Assembly: GCA_038380435.1 (NCBI GenBank)
Contig: JAWZYU010000017.1
Location: 19,653,283-19,717,282, forward strand
Direction of reading: 5' to 3'
DNA length: 64,000 nucleotides
Origin: Ryuthela nishihirai
Lineage: Eukaryota; Arthropoda; Arachnida; Araneae; Heptathelidae
Each line of letters starts with the position of its first letter. The first letter of the stretch is position 1. Shown here piece by piece: positions 35,531-48,120 of the stretch. Both the position numbers and the translations under genes were made by a program. Below the pieces are notes generated by a model. It searched no databases. It was not told the origin of the DNA and worked only from the letters and a program-made list of their open reading frames with translations.

Positions 35531-36548
35531 GTATTAGTCTTGCATGTTTTTCATTTTAAAATTGCAATAGCATATTTTAATGCATTATTAGTATATATAT
35601 GTGTGTGTGTTATGTGTAATAAATAAATAAGTACCTGTTATAAAATTCATCAATTACTATTTATTTAAGCATTACAACTTTTCATTAATATACCACATCA
35701 GAGTAGGAAATTCCTAATTCATGCACTCCTTAACTCTGGAGAGGTACTGGAGAATTTTCTACCTCAGTGAGAATTGCAAAGATAGTATTTTTTATATCTC
35801 AACTTTTTATATCTGTTCATAATAAACTGCTTGAAAACATTCTGATAAATTAGTTTTTGACAATGCATTATTAGTAAAAGAAATTATTTCAGTGTACTGA
35901 AATAATAGGTTGCCCAAGTAAGCATACCATTCCAGGAATAAATTTCCCTTCTAATTTCTGAAAGAACAGAGAAGAAATAATGGAGCATAATTATTAAGGT
36001 AACCTATGGCATTCCACCATGTCATTAATTTTCATTTGACACATAACTTTTTATGCCAGTATTTGATATGTAACTTTTTACAATCGTCAACCAGGCCAGG
36101 AAGATATTGTGGAATGATTTTGGCAAATCCATAAACAATGGAAGTCATGAATATCAAATGAAAAGTAATAGAGGATACTTAAAAAATAAATTACTCTGAG
36201 ATCCACAGAAATCTGAAAGGGAGCCTTTCAGTATAATACACAAAGAAAATCTGCGAGAAAGGCAAGACCTCATTGGAAAGCTTTTGTCAAATAGGAAATA
36301 TTCATACTTTATCCAGGATTCAATTGGGGTCTTTTTTTACCCTAATTCATTTTGCTTTGAATGTGCTACTTGCTATTATATATTGGAATAATACCTGATA
36401 TAAATTGTTTAAAAATATAAAAATATGCAACATTTACAGATTTTAGCAAGAGAGGTCATATCAATTAAAGTGCAGTTCAGCTAAAGACTGAAGTGAAAAA
36501 TATTGCCTTAAGATCATTTAATGATGAAACATTCACATTTCTAGTGAG

Positions 36549-37184
36549 AGATATCAATACTTTTCTTTTATAGTGGCATTGGCGAGAAAGGGGAATTGGT
36601 GCATTTCCATCTTGGCATGAACCAATACTGATACACAAGCAATAGCCAAAGTAAATCACCAGAAATAATGAAATCGAACACCAATCAAAAACCAAAAACA
36701 CCATCGACAATGCATTGCCGACCGGCAATATAAAAAAGCCCCTAAAACTAAATCTCATTGGTCATAAACCACACCAAAAAGCAAAAAAATTGGAAACAGT
36801 GCACCGTCGATCAAATTATAAAAAAGCCCCAAAACTAAATCTCATTGGTCAGAACACATACCAAAAAGCAAAAAAACGGAAACAGTGCACCGTCGACCGA
36901 ATTATAAAAAAGCCCCAAAACTAAATAATGTCCACCTAGGCAACACAAAAAAAAACATGAAAATTGGAAACAGTGCACCGCCGACCGAATTATGCCCATT
37001 TTCACAAATTCTTTCAGAAGGTAAAATACATTTCTCTTGGAAAAAGCTATAGCATCTTTTTCCGTCGCTGGCAGATTGAAAATAGTAAGCATATTAAATA
37101 TTTAACAACGAAAAACTTAAGGCGGAAACGCACCAATTCCCCTTTCTAGCCAAGGCTGCTATAAAAGGGAAGTACCGAGTATCT
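36549..37184. mobile_element. Inverted-repeat element with an internal tandem array
   Basis: Arms of about 60 bp: the inner 24 bases agaaaggggaattggtgcat.. (36585-36608) have their complement at 37124-37147 with one mismatch. Similarity continues outward through cttttatag and agtattgata with scattered mismatches. No clear target duplication. It is noncoding; class unassigned (foldback or MITE). Confidence 0.75.
36700..36995 (+). repeat. 86-88-bp tandem array inside the inverted-repeat element
   Basis: Unit taaaaaagcccc starts at 36731, 36819 and 36905, each followed by aaaactaaat and a gcaccgtcgaccgaatta block, with a partial fourth unit. The unit length is not constant modulo three, so the apparent 69-codon frame here is not evidence of coding. 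Confidence 0.88.
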
Positions 37185-37194
37185 TTATGCCAAG

Positions 37195-37290
37195 GTCTCA
37201 TTTTCCTCCCGGATCTTTATGACACACTGAAAGGCTTCTTTCAATCCTCCATGGCAAGTGGCTATTTGAGGAGTGATTTATTATTTTCTT
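37195..37290 (+). mobile_element. Possible SINE B 3' fragment
   Basis: The wording cctcccggatctttatgaca ... ccatggcaagtggctatttg aggagtgatttatta follows the SINE B tail (gtggcaagcagctgcttgag) at low identity. Confidence 0.45.
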
Positions 37291-37731
37291 AGTTCAAGTG
37301 AGCATTCTGCCTATGTCTAGAGTATTGATATCATCTTCTTGCTACCATATATTTTAACTGTTCCTTATAATAATGTAGGTGTAGAAATAACAGCTGCATT
37401 TCATTTGGTAAACAAACTTTTTAAAACTTGACTTCTTGCTGCATTTGAGGAATATCATCCCATGGAGCTAAAAATAAGAAATGGTGGCACCCTAAACTCA
37501 GAAACACTAATAGTCATAACAACCATTACAGATTTGTGTGTGTTTGTTTCATGGTAACTTTTGGACCATTGCCTTTACATTTTCTACACTCTTACATAAA
37601 AGTATGTATGAAAATTAGCCATTTTGTAGTAGATAATGGCAGCAGTAATTAACTGAGCAGAATGCAAAATCCATAATAAAATTTATTTAACTCTAAATAC
37701 TAAACCAAATGTTGTTGTTTTTTATCTCGTA

Positions 37732-38892
37732 CACAGTCATATCAGAATAATATGACCACCTACTTAATAATGGGAATAACCACCCTTGGCCCGGATAACA
37801 GCGGTGAGACAGTGTGGCATGGACGCAATCAGGCCCTAGAAGGTTCCCAGAGGCACGCATGCCCATTCAGACTCCAGTAGAGCACAGAGGTTCCGGAGAT
37901 GTTGTGGGTCCACACGCCGAATCTGTTGATCCAAATTGGTTCCACAAGTGGTCTATGGGATTGACATTGGGCGATTTCGTCAGCCAAGGGAGAGTGGAGA
38001 CATTGCTGTCATGTTCCTGGAACCCATTACGCACCACCTTAGTAACATGGCAGGGCGCATTGTCCTGTTGGTAGACACCATCAGGGTAAACATCCAACGT
38101 GAAGGGATACATGTGGTCAGCAAGGATGGACAGGTAGCCATTGGCATTCAGGGGCCATCCAGTGGTACCAGCGGTCCCAGGTCATACCAGGAAAACATCC
38201 CCCAGACATGCACACTGCCACCGCTGGCCTGTACTTGACTGACAAACTGTCCAGGTGTTGGTTCTTGTGTGTCTGATGCCGTATCTGTCACTTCCCGTCA
38301 CTTTTGTGGAATAGAAACCTCGATTCGTCGAAGAAGGCAACCTTTTTCCACCCTTCCACTGTCCATTGATGATAGTCCCGTGCAAACTGCAGGCATCGTT
38401 GCCAATGGATCTTGGTTAGCAAGGGTGCCTTTACGCAGCTTCAACTCCAGAGACCCATGCGTAACAGGGTTTGCTCTACTGTTATTGGGGACACATACCT
38501 GGGTGTCCCAGCTTTCATTTGAGTGGTCGATTGCTGCACTGTTGAGTGTCGATTGCCATTTACCAGTTGACAGAGGTGGTGTTCTCCTCTGGGGTCGATG
38601 GCCTTTGGGGCTCCACGGTTATGACATCTGGAGGTACTCAGTGTGCCAGCGGTCCATTCTTGGTACATACTACAGCACCACCCTTGGCACGGTAGCTGAT
38701 GATCATTCTTTTTTGAACGTCCATCAAATCAATACCTCTGCTCATTGTGCTCAATTTACGCACTATGGCTCATTTGTCCTGGCTGGCTGCTTATATCTCT
38801 GTGTTGTTGACCTTGTCATGTGCACTCTGTGATGCGCCTGTGTAGGTACACTGTGATTCCATGGGTGGTCATATTATTCTGATACAACTGTG
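37732..38892 (-). mobile_element. Complete Tc1/mariner-type element with TIRs and TA duplication
   Basis: The terminal inverted repeats match at 27 of 29 positions: left cacagtcatatcagaataat and on to gaccacc (37732-37760), right its complement (38864-38892). TA dinucleotides lie at 37730-37731 and 38893-38894. Length 1161 bp. The minus-strand transposase is decayed. Recognisable pieces are KAGTPRYVSPITVEQTLLR (38.6 kb), GTIINGQWKGGKRLPSSTNR (DESRF equivalent changed) and QQDNAPCHVTKVVRNGF followed by SPNVNPIDHLWN near 37.9 kb. In the last piece the usual catalytic Glu of NPIEHLW reads Asp. Confidence 0.93.
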
Positions 38893-39355
38893 TATGTTCC
38901 ATTGTTTTTCTGATCATTTCACTTATAGTAATATCTTATCAAATATATGACTACACAGCAGGCTCAGAAATTTCATGTTGAAACTGCACATACATTTGGA
39001 GCTTCATACTCATTTCTCAGATTTTTGTTCCTCTTTTATAATGCCACCAGCATTTATAGAGTTTTTGTACAAATTCTAAGAATAAAAATTGTTTATTTTT
39101 TATTTGTGATCTTTTGGCATTAAAATAAACTTAAATTTATGGTACAATAAACAATTCTTATGAGACTCCAAACACATGTAGAATTTGTAAATGAAATTTT
39201 CAACCTGTTAAGTCATATATTGAGTAAGATAGCCCATACTGTAAGCAAATGAAATAATCAGGAAAGGGAATATGTGATACAGAAAACCATTTTCAAATAT
39301 CTGTATTGGTTTGGAATTTAGAGTTAAATTTTATTAAGGATTTTGTTCTGCTCAG

Positions 39356-39565
39356 AAGCTGTCCTGTGGTCGGGTGGTTAAAACACACTTGGCTACTAAT
39401 CAAAGGGACCTGGGTTCAAGCCCCAGATAAAGCATGGATGTCCGTGTTTTTCTGCAGAGGTCCCACCAACCTTACAGACCTTCTACTGTGGTGTATAAAT
39501 TGACAGGTACCTGTCAGACCTTTGTGGCAAACAGCTGCTTGTGGTGGTATTTATTTTATTTTTTA
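39356..39565 (+). mobile_element. SINE B copy with target duplication
   Basis: Complete copy flanked by 15-bp repeats differing at one base (ttttgttctgctcag 39341-39355; ttttattctgctcag 39566-39580). B box gggttcaagccccagataaa. Sense orientation in intron 2. Confidence 0.88.
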
Positions 39566-40412
39566 TTTTATTCTGCTCAGATGATTACTATTGCTACCAT
39601 TTTGTTCTAATTATCAGATCTTTTTCAAATTTGAACTCAACACTTTTATGCAAAGGAACACTGTATCAAGATGATCAAGGCAACCATTATATACTTATTG
39701 TGAAACAAATGCAAGGAAACCTATACCAGTAATGGCTGATATGGCCACAAGGGGGTGTTTACTCAAGAAAACTGGTCACAATTCTGTGTGTAGTACTGAT
39801 AACTTATGCAGCTCTATTTTTATTCTTAGCTCCGTATATCATCCCTGTTGGTAAGATTTGCAAATGTAACAAACAGTAGCCATATATAATAAGTACCATA
39901 CTATTGAAACATCATTATTTCTCAAGTACCGTTGATTCTCATTGTACATGAGGTTGCATTTCTGAAATCACTCTCATGACACTCTTGCCTTTTTTCAAAC
40001 TCCAAATTCCAAACTTCAAACATACTGAAGAAACCAATGTGACATCATCCTTTTAAATCTCTCAAACCTCCTCAAATATACTCAACAAATCCTCCTTAAA
40101 TATCTTCTCAAATTATCTCTACAAATCTTGGGGTTCAACATCTTCAATGGCGAGGCCACGTGTTACAATGTGTAGTAGAAGGGAGCCATCTGAAGACCCA
40201 TAACTGTATTAATTTTATTCAGGTCACATGCTTTTGACTACTCTTCTTTTTACAAGGTGAGTTCTGATACTGTCTCTTCTTTATTTGTGCTTCCATCTAG
40301 GCACAGAGCAGGGAACCAACATCTGAATTAAACTCATTAATTTTTGTCTAATTCTCGCATTATGAGAGAAATCTCTATTGAATCTCCGAACATCACTGCT
40401 TATCAGCCAAAT

Positions 40413-40605
40413 CAGACTGAGGCAGCTCTGCTCAGAGAAAAGAGGGCATCATGCCAAGATGAGGCTCCCCACTGTTGGGATTGAACTTGGGACCCCGAGG
40501 GAAGTCGGGACCCCGAGGGAAGTCGGCAAGCACTGCTGAGAGGTGATGACTTAATCCACAACGCCAAGAGGCTAGCCGTGAAGGGCATCATTACAATTAA
40601 GTACA
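40413..40605 (-). mobile_element. Putative third tRNA-derived repeat (SINE C)
   Basis: On the minus strand the sequence gcctcttggcgttgtggatt ... tcccaagttcaatcccaaca resembles A- and B-box spacing of a tRNA-derived head. An 18-bp segment (gggaccccgagggaagtc on plus) is duplicated in tandem at 40489 and 40507. Only one copy is in the window, so the family assignment is weak. Confidence 0.4.
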
Positions 40606-40933
40606 TATGTGTTCTCTGTCATAAAGGAGGACTGTTACATTCTATGTATTGAATCTTGTAAGATGGGAGACTTATGTAACAGAAGTTGCATTCAGTAATG
40701 CACAAGATTTCAACTTTTTAAGATTAAATTAATACACCTACTTTTCCTATATATGACAATGTAAAAGTAGTACACAGAACAATTAGAACAAATGTAAACA
40801 TTAAAATAGTGCTGTAAATTTAAAATTGATTAATCTTAACTGTTTCTTTTACTGTAATGTTGGCAATTGCTTGAAAGGTAATTTTAATATTTCCTTCACA
40901 TACCATTCATAAATGTGGTGGGAGTTCATTCAG

Positions 40934-40976
40934 GCTCAACACCAAGGAGTTCTGTCAGAATTCCTTGATGTTGAGC
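40934..40976. repeat. Short imperfect hairpin
   Basis: gctcaacaccaaggagttct pairs with agaattccttgatgttgagc (two mismatches), with almost no loop. It is too tight for a typical microRNA precursor and more likely a small palindromic insertion or template-switch product. Confidence 0.7.
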
Positions 40977-41059
40977 TTATAAATATCTCATATACTCTTA
41001 TAAATCATTAAGAAGGTTTGACAACTGGTCAGAAATTTTAGCTAGAAGACTGCAAATCT

Positions 41060-41760
41060 TCCTCTGTATATGATAGTACTGATTTCTGCCTCTGACAAAT
41101 ATGGGAATTTCATTTTCAAAGAAAATGAAGCTTTTTGTTTTTAGCTACTTTTGCACTCTTTAAAAGTTTTAATTCAATGGATGATTGAACAAATGCAAAT
41201 AATAATATTTTATTAGTACTTATGTAACATAAAAAGTATTTTTTATTCCTTAATTGAAAAAATTGCTTTTCTCATGCCACTCTGAGAAAAGGGGGCAGAT
41301 TTTTGATGTCAGTGGAATATCTCTTAACACTACCTCCAAAATTTCTACCATAATCACTTGCAATATTCATTAAAAAGTTTCACCTTTTCTATATTTAGTT
41401 CTTTTTAATAATGTAAATCAAAACTTCCTTAGGATTTGAAAAATCAAAATTATAATATTTTATTAGTATCAATCCAACTAAAAAGAATTTCCAGTTATTT
41501 CTTAAAACAGTTGTTCTACTATCACATTCTACTATCAAAATTTCAGATATATAGCATAAATACATCTGCAATATTTATTTAAAAGTTTGCAATTTTCAAA
41601 AATTTCAACCATTAGATGGGTGCAACTTAAGCTTTTGGGAGATTTGAAAAGTGAATCATAATATTTCATCACTACCTATCCAATGCAAAAACAGTTTTCT
41701 CTCTAAAAAAATCTACAGATGGACAAAGTAAAAACATATCTCGTTTTTGAAAATGAGAAA
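41060..41760 (-). repeat. 270-bp-family repeat block in intron 2
   Basis: Collinear with 25840-26990 (gcctctgacaaatatgggaa ... gcagatttttgatgtcagtg ... aaccattagatgggtgcaac) but without the SINE B insertion of that block. Two full units are recognisable. Confidence 0.8.
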
Positions 41761-43540
41761 AAAAAATGGCATAATCCCTTGATCTATAGATTAGAGGAAC
41801 GATGCCACTTTAAGTGGAAGAAACAGTATGTGAATATTTTCATTCAGATCAGTAACATTGATGAGTTACCAAGAGCATAACCTAAAACAATGATAAATTT
41901 GAAAGATATCTCTTGAAATGATTTTTCCTTTATCATGAAAGTCATTGAGGAACCAAAAAGAACTGTTAGATAATACCATACTTTGTTGCAATATCGTGCA
42001 AAGCTACTATATTTGTCTATTGCAGAGATTTTTAATAGAAATTACTGTTTTTGCAGCCCATTTGTCAGAAAAGTCTGACAGTAGCTTTTTGGTATAATAT
42101 GCCACAGAGAAGATCTATGAAGGTAATTACAGCACAATTAGAAACTTGCCATATTCAGAAAACTTGCCATATTCAGAATTTCAGTCTAGGCCTCTTGATT
42201 CTATAGATGTATATCTTATTATTTTAACCGTATAATTTAACAGCAAAAAAAAGATGCATATTAAGTTTTAGCATAAAAATAGTAAAATACAGTTGCTTTA
42301 TTTTTTAAATAAAAAAAAATTAAAGTCATGCTTTTAAAGTAATTTTTCCTACAAAAAATAAAATTTAGTTTCAGCAATTAATGCTTTGTACTTTTCAACA
42401 AAATTTTAAGTCCAAAATTATGTATTTAAGAAATTATAACTGTTTTTTATTGTGGTGTTTAGGCATTCATAGTCTTGATAGTACTGATTTTTTTTAAATG
42501 TTTCACATTGTTTTTAAATGTATTGCATATAGTTTCCTATACAGAAAAGTTACTGTAGATAAATGTGATTGAAAAAAATTAGAATGCTAATAATTTGGAA
42601 TATAAAAAGTGGTATATTTTTTATGTGAATGCATAAAATGAAAAGTGATTAAATGCAAAAAATTCTAAGCTGTTGAACACAATTATAAAAATAAATTTTG
42701 TATTTTTAAAAGTATAGTACTTTATCGAATTTTATCATTAGAAATGTTCTGACTTTACACGATAAGTATAAATTTTTACTGCATGAAAATGTGCAAAGGT
42801 AACATGAGGCAATGATAAATCAAGGTTTAACTGACAACCAGGAAAATGAAAATAAACAGAATTATCAGAATTATTTCCTGTGATAAGTGGATCATAGAAG
42901 GGCATGACTGGCACATATAAAGGAAGTTAGTCATTATCTCCAAAGCACATATTGTTATAACTTGATAGTGATGATGCAGCATATTTGAAGATAAGGTAAT
43001 TTTGATGAGAATAAAAAGTAACCCATAACTAACAGCAAAAAAATTTACTTCATTAATTGAGTGGTAAATGCAGAATAAATTTAGCCATAATTGACCAAAA
43101 TTGTAAATTTAAGGGATATTTTGTACTGACATTTCATTACTCTTTTTTAACCCTGAATTATAGTATTAAGATCGTTTCATAAAAATGATGCTTTTGCAAA
43201 TCAGAGTAAAAAAATTAAATAGCATAATCTTTATTTCCTGGATGTTTTTGAAATTAAATTGTCTTGAATATACTGAAAAGTTTGAGTGACATTTAATGAA
43301 AAATTGTGTTTTAAATTGCTGATCTTTCACATCAAAGCAGATTGGCAGTATTATTTGAGTTAATGATTCAGTTCAATAAAAAGCTTTTATTTGATATGCT
43401 GAAAATTATTGTATATGCATTTCCTTTTATAACTCATTGTATTCTAATGTATAGTTATTTTTATTTGCTAAAGACAATGTTGAAAAGTTAAAAAGACAAA
43501 ACATGTTTCACAGTGTAATTCTTATTAACCCACATTTCAG

Positions 43541-43654
43541 GGTCATGCAGCACCTATCCTGTATGCTGTATGGGCTGAAGCAGGTTTATTTCCAGAGGAA
43601 GATGTATTGAAACTCAGGAAGATTGACACTGACCTTGAGGGCCACCCTACCCCT
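43541..43654 (+). CDS. Transketolase, coding exon 3 (residues 76-113)
   Basis: The exon encodes [20 protein letters not shown] through to DLEGHPTP, bounded by acceptor tttcag and a strong donor gtgagt, phase 0 on both sides. His77 (GHAAP) and His110 (EGHPTP) are the cofactor- and substrate-binding histidines conserved from yeast to human. Their spacing from His37 equals that in human transketolase, which supports the exon joins. The exon is 38 codons with no insertion or loss relative to the family. Confidence 0.96.
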
Positions 43655-44415
43655 GTGAGTTTCCTTGTCTGGTTTTTCAAGGCTGTTTCCTATGTTACTA
43701 AATGCCAGGAAAGCTATTTGCAATGTATCCTGTTTTGTTTGTTGTTTGCTTTAAACCACAGAGGTAGAAAAACTGGTACTGGAAAGTTTATCCTTGATTT
43801 CAGCATGCTTTGGTAGCAAAATGTGCAAATGTAGCTTTAGTTTCTTACACATTAATGCAAAATGCTTTGTTTAATATTAAAATATAAATATATGCTAAGT
43901 ATAGATTTCTTTATTATTTGTGTGAAATATGTAATATTAATATCAACATATAATAACTCATAATACTTTATCCCTGAATTAACCCTGATAATTGATGAAG
44001 GCAAGTTTTTTATCAATCTTGCCTTCCAATATTTATAAAAACATATATTAACTTTAGCAAATGCAATATAAAATTAGTGCCTTGTTCATCAATTTAAAAT
44101 TTATTGTATAAAGAAATATGCTTCATGATTTATTGATTAATACACATATTAGGTGTTTAATGTGGTTAAAAAAATCAAAAAAATCCATAAGACTGATTTT
44201 TCTTAACATAAACACTTGAAATTTCAACCACGCTTTAATTTAGCTCTTCATTAAACATTAGTTATGTGGGGGGGGGACTATTCCACTCATTGAAAAAAAA
44301 ATTTTTTTTTTATCAATGATTATAAGTGTTTAAGGCCAAAAACAAAAAATATATGCCCTGCACAATTATTGTAAATAACATGCTAAAAGTTTTTAATTTT
44401 GATATGCCATTTTAA

Positions 44416-45790
44416 CCCCTCCAGGATCTTGCCTGAAAAACTGGTTTACATTCAGAGACCCAGCTATGTTTTCACTATGATCAGCCAAAAAACAAAGTTT
44501 AGAACATTTTTGACAAATAACTAATAAAAGGAATTATGGCATGGAAATGGAAAGGCTATTTCTGAACAAAATAAATTATTTTTTTCAAGTAGATATTTCT
44601 ACCTTAACCATGCTTTTAAAAAAAAGCCCAGGTTTTTGCCAACTATGCTGAGTCATATCAACAAGTCAACTTTAAGATTAAAAACTGAACTGCAATAGGT
44701 CATATTATTAAAAAAAAACTGTTTAATAAGTTGTATTATATAATAAAAAATTTAAATTTCATTTATAAACATATTAATTTTAATTATACTTTTTATTTAC
44801 AGTGATATAGGAGGGGGGGAATAGATCGGATTATGCAATTAAGGCTTGATTTTGGAAAACCCGATGAATAAAAACAGTTTTATATTTTAATTGAAAGTAA
44901 ATTTCTTCCTGAATATTATCATGTTTATTTGAAACATTTTTAATTCTTTCAATGATTCTTTTCAGTGTGATGTTTTCAAACACAAACCAGTGTTATACAA
45001 GGTGACTTGGATTGCTATGTTAATGAGATTTTTTGTCCTGTTTACGAAATGGGGAAACACTCTTGGGGTTTTTTTGTTTACTAAACATTACGAATTTTTT
45101 TCTTTGGGTGTTGAATTTTGGGGATCTTGGGTAAGTGTCAAAAAGTTAGTGCAACAAAGCAAAAAAAAAAAATCTATCGTCAGAATAACAATTAAATATT
45201 AACTTAACCCTTTAATGCCCATAATGGCCCAAAACAGCGAACATTTTTAAATGGACTCATCCAAATAGTTCTATTCCTTTGTATTTAATACCCTTTACCC
45301 TTTTCAGAAATTTCCTAGGTGTTAAAGGGTTAAAACACCCCTTTTTTATTTATTATTTATTAAAAAAATAAAATTCTGTCAATGAGGCGGTGAAACTCCC
45401 CAGTGTTTAAAAACATTTGTCAGAATTGCCTCCCACATGAAGATTGATTTCTGCATCGAGGAAGTTCTTTTTGCTTCTGTATCCAAACCCTTTTTCATTT
45501 CCCAGAAACTATATAAGATCAGAGTTTTTTTTACTGGAAAATAGAAAAAAAAAGAAAAATTAACATGTAACCTGCAATGTTAAACCAAATATCCACAGCA
45601 ACAAGTTTTAAGCCAGCCATCTGATTAGCATAACTGTGAAAAATCTATAATTGATCAATCAAAAGATTGGTAATTTATGGAAATCTGCAGAAATGAGAAT
45701 TAAGGTTTATTTATAAAGTAGGAAATATAATACTAAGTTTATGAAGGGGACAAACATCCATTGTGTGTAGATGATGCAAGATGGTTTGTA
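44416..45790 (+). repeat. 1.4-kb AT-rich repeat, copy 1
   Basis: Collinear with 49702-51445. Shared phrases: aataactaataaaaggaatt, caggtttttgccaactatgc tgagtca, ggaaaacccgatgaataaaa, cagtgttatacaaggtgact, agccagccatctgattagca. It starts at TTAA followed by cccctccagg, resembling the TTAA/CCC ends of other elements here. It contains the short MITE 45208-45329. The right end is undefined. Confidence 0.75.
45208..45329. mobile_element. Short TTAA-flanked MITE
   Basis: 122 bp with ends ccctttaatgcc and ggtgttaaaggg, flanked by TTAA at 45204-45207 and 45330-45333. It is noncoding. The position corresponds to a break in the similarity between the 44.4-kb and 49.7-kb repeat copies, consistent with an insertion into the former. 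Confidence 0.68.
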
Positions 45791-46067
45791 TTTAGACGTA
45801 AATCAATCAGATAAACAACTACCATGCAGCCACTTAGCAGAAGGCTCTTGCCACTCTTGCATATGAGTGAGCAATTAGTAACACCTGCGACTTCCTCCTC
45901 TCCCATGGCCAGTCTTTAAAAAGTTCTGGCTATAAAGTTTGTTTTCTGGTTATAATTTGGAACCTCAGACCGCCATTCTTGTTTTCATTGTAGGAGAAAC
46001 GTGCTATACTTTGTAGAGCGAATTTTGGGTTTAAATGGCACAAAGACAGCATCGCAGATGTGTTAAT

Positions 46068-47687
46068 ATGTCAGATAAGTTTCGTTCTGTGTGTGGAAAT
46101 TATATTTTAAAATTCCTGGTATCGTTCTTTGACAAAGATTGTGAAGAAAGCCTATAACTTGTATTTTGGATGTCATGTTGGAGATCAGGACAAAACATGG
46201 GCTCCATGTGTGTGCTGCATTTTGTGCTTTGTTGGCCTGAGTGAATGGTTGAAAGGTAAGATAAAATTAATGCCATTTGCTGTTCCAATGGTTGGCATGA
46301 GCCAATTAGTCACTTGCATGATTGTTATTTTTGTTTAACTAAAGAGTTGGGCTTTTCAAAAAAGAACGAAAGCAAAATACAATATACAAATGTGCCTTCA
46401 GCCATAAGGCCAGTTCCTCATGATTCCTCATGAAGAAGATCTTGTACCAACACCTCTAACCAACTGGGAGAAGATGGATTCACATTCATTAGAGGAAGAC
46501 TTTGAGACACATACAGATTCTGATCCTACATACACCTCTAAAAAGTTAGTAGAGTCTCATCTGATTCAGCAAAATGAACTAAACAATCTTGTTCAAGATG
46601 TGGGACTTTCCAAACAACAAGCTGAGGTTTTAGGTTCAAGAGTGGAATCTTCTGGCCAAGGGTACCAGAGTTTTTTTGTTCTGAAAGAGAAATTTGGCTT
46701 TATCTGCTTACTACAAAATGCAAGATGGTTTGTGTTTCTGCACAGATATTTCAGGGCTGATGGAAGAAATTGGAACAACTCACGACCCTAAGTAATGGTA
46801 TCTATTTATAGATTCGTCAAAATTCAGCTTAAAAGCTGTCCTTTTGCATAAAGATAACCAAAAACCTTCCATTCCAGTGACACACACTCTGTGGGAAAGA
46901 AGGAAACTTATTTAAGCATGGAAAAAATACTGCTATAAAATATGATTAGTTTAAGTGAACATTATGTGGTGACCTAAAAGTCTTATCTCTCTTGCTTAGG
47001 CTTCAAGGAGGCTTCACAAAATTTTGCTGTTTTCTGTGTTTGTGGAACAGTAGGGCCAGAAAGGAACACTACAAAACAAAAGACTGGCCCGAAAGAGATG
47101 TTTTTATTCCTGGAAAGAGTAATGTGAGGTATAAGCCTCTAGTTGACCCCTCTGATGTTCTGCTCCCAGCACTACACATCAAACTGGAGCTTATAAAAAA
47201 CTTTGTAAAGGCTATGGACAAAACTGGTAAAGGGTTTTTGCACTTGAAGGAAAAATTTCCAAAACTAAGTAATGCCAAACTCAAAGAGGGATCTTTGTTG
47301 GACTTAGTATCATTCAGTAACTTCCTGATCTTCGAAGAAAAACTGAATATGAAGGAGCGCGTTGCATAAGAAATCCTTCATGTCTGTGGTCCATGGTTTT
47401 CTGGGGAATCAAAAAGAGGAAAACTACCACCAGCTCATTCAAGTTCTTCTCAAAAACTATGAAAATCTTGGCTGTCGAATGTCTTTGAAGATCTATTTCT
47501 TGCACTCACATCTTCACTTCTTTCCCAAGAACATAGGAGCTCTGTCAGTGATGAGCAAGGGGAAAGATTTCATCAGGATATTTGAACCATGGAGAGATAC
47601 CAAGGCAGATAGGACCCATCAATGATGGGTGACTACTGCTTGTTCTTGCAGAAGGAAGATACCTCAGCACATAAAAGACAAAAATGA
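46068..47687 (+). pseudogene. Broken copy of a multi-copy arthropod repeat gene of unknown function
   Basis: The frames follow a protein family often annotated as uncharacterised and repeated in many arthropod genomes. MSDKFRSVCGNY opens at 46068. After a frameshift comes KKAYNLYFGCHVGDQDKTWA with a Cys pair (Zn-finger-like), then NVPSAIRPVPHDSS in another frame (about 46392). Further on are QQNELNNLVQDVGLSKQQAE (46568), FCCFLCLWNSRARKEHYKTK (47022), HIKLELIKNFVKAMDKTGKG (47178) and SLKIYFLHSHLHFFPKN (47486). GDYCLFLQKEDTSAHKRQK precedes a TGA ending at 47687. At least five frame breaks are present. Family recognition is from memory of conserved phrases. Its mobility mechanism is unknown to me. 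Confidence 0.75.
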
Positions 47688-48120
47688 ACTCCTTTGTAAG
47701 TATAAAAGATCCTTACCCCATGTTTTCTTATATTGCATTTCAATATTATTTCATTTGTTACTTTATATTCAGTGGTCTACAACTATGATGTTTCTAATTT
47801 TTTCCACTGTAATCATGTAATTAATTAATGAGTTTTAAGTTTCAATTTAATAGTCACATTTTTCATTTTCCAGATATGCGTATTCATTGAAATTTGAAAT
47901 GCATTAATCCGTAATTAAAAAAAAAACAACTAAGTGCTGCAGATTTTTCGCAGCCACATTTGAATTCAGCACCCCAAAATTAGTTAAAAACTTTCTCTTT
48001 GACTAATGTTATAAATAAAAAGTTTCAATTTGTTGCTTAGTGTTATTTATATTGTAGTTTAATAAAATATGCATCCAGTGAAAAAGAAAATATTTTCACA
48101 CTTAAATTATGTAGTTTTAA

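Larger units (their letters stand above)
35531..43540 (+). other. Transketolase intron 2
   Basis: Phase-0 intron of 8010 bp. It contains an inverted-repeat element with an internal minisatellite (36549-37184), a complete Tc1-type element (37732-38892), a SINE B copy with flanking duplication (39356-39565), a putative third SINE type (40413-40605), a short hairpin (40934-40976) and a 270-bp-family repeat block (41060-41760). A 19-bp tandem duplication lies near 42144. The stretches 35650-36540 and 41770-43540 are AT-rich, and nothing was recognised in them. Confidence 0.9.

Noticed and set aside
36715..36924. 69-codon Lys-rich frame
   Set aside because: Lies in a tandem array whose unit length (86-88) changes frame between units, so the frame is accidental.
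43607..43816. Extended frame reading through transketolase exon 3 into intron
   Set aside because: Family alignment stops at HPTP exactly at a strong gtgagt donor. The rest is intron translation.
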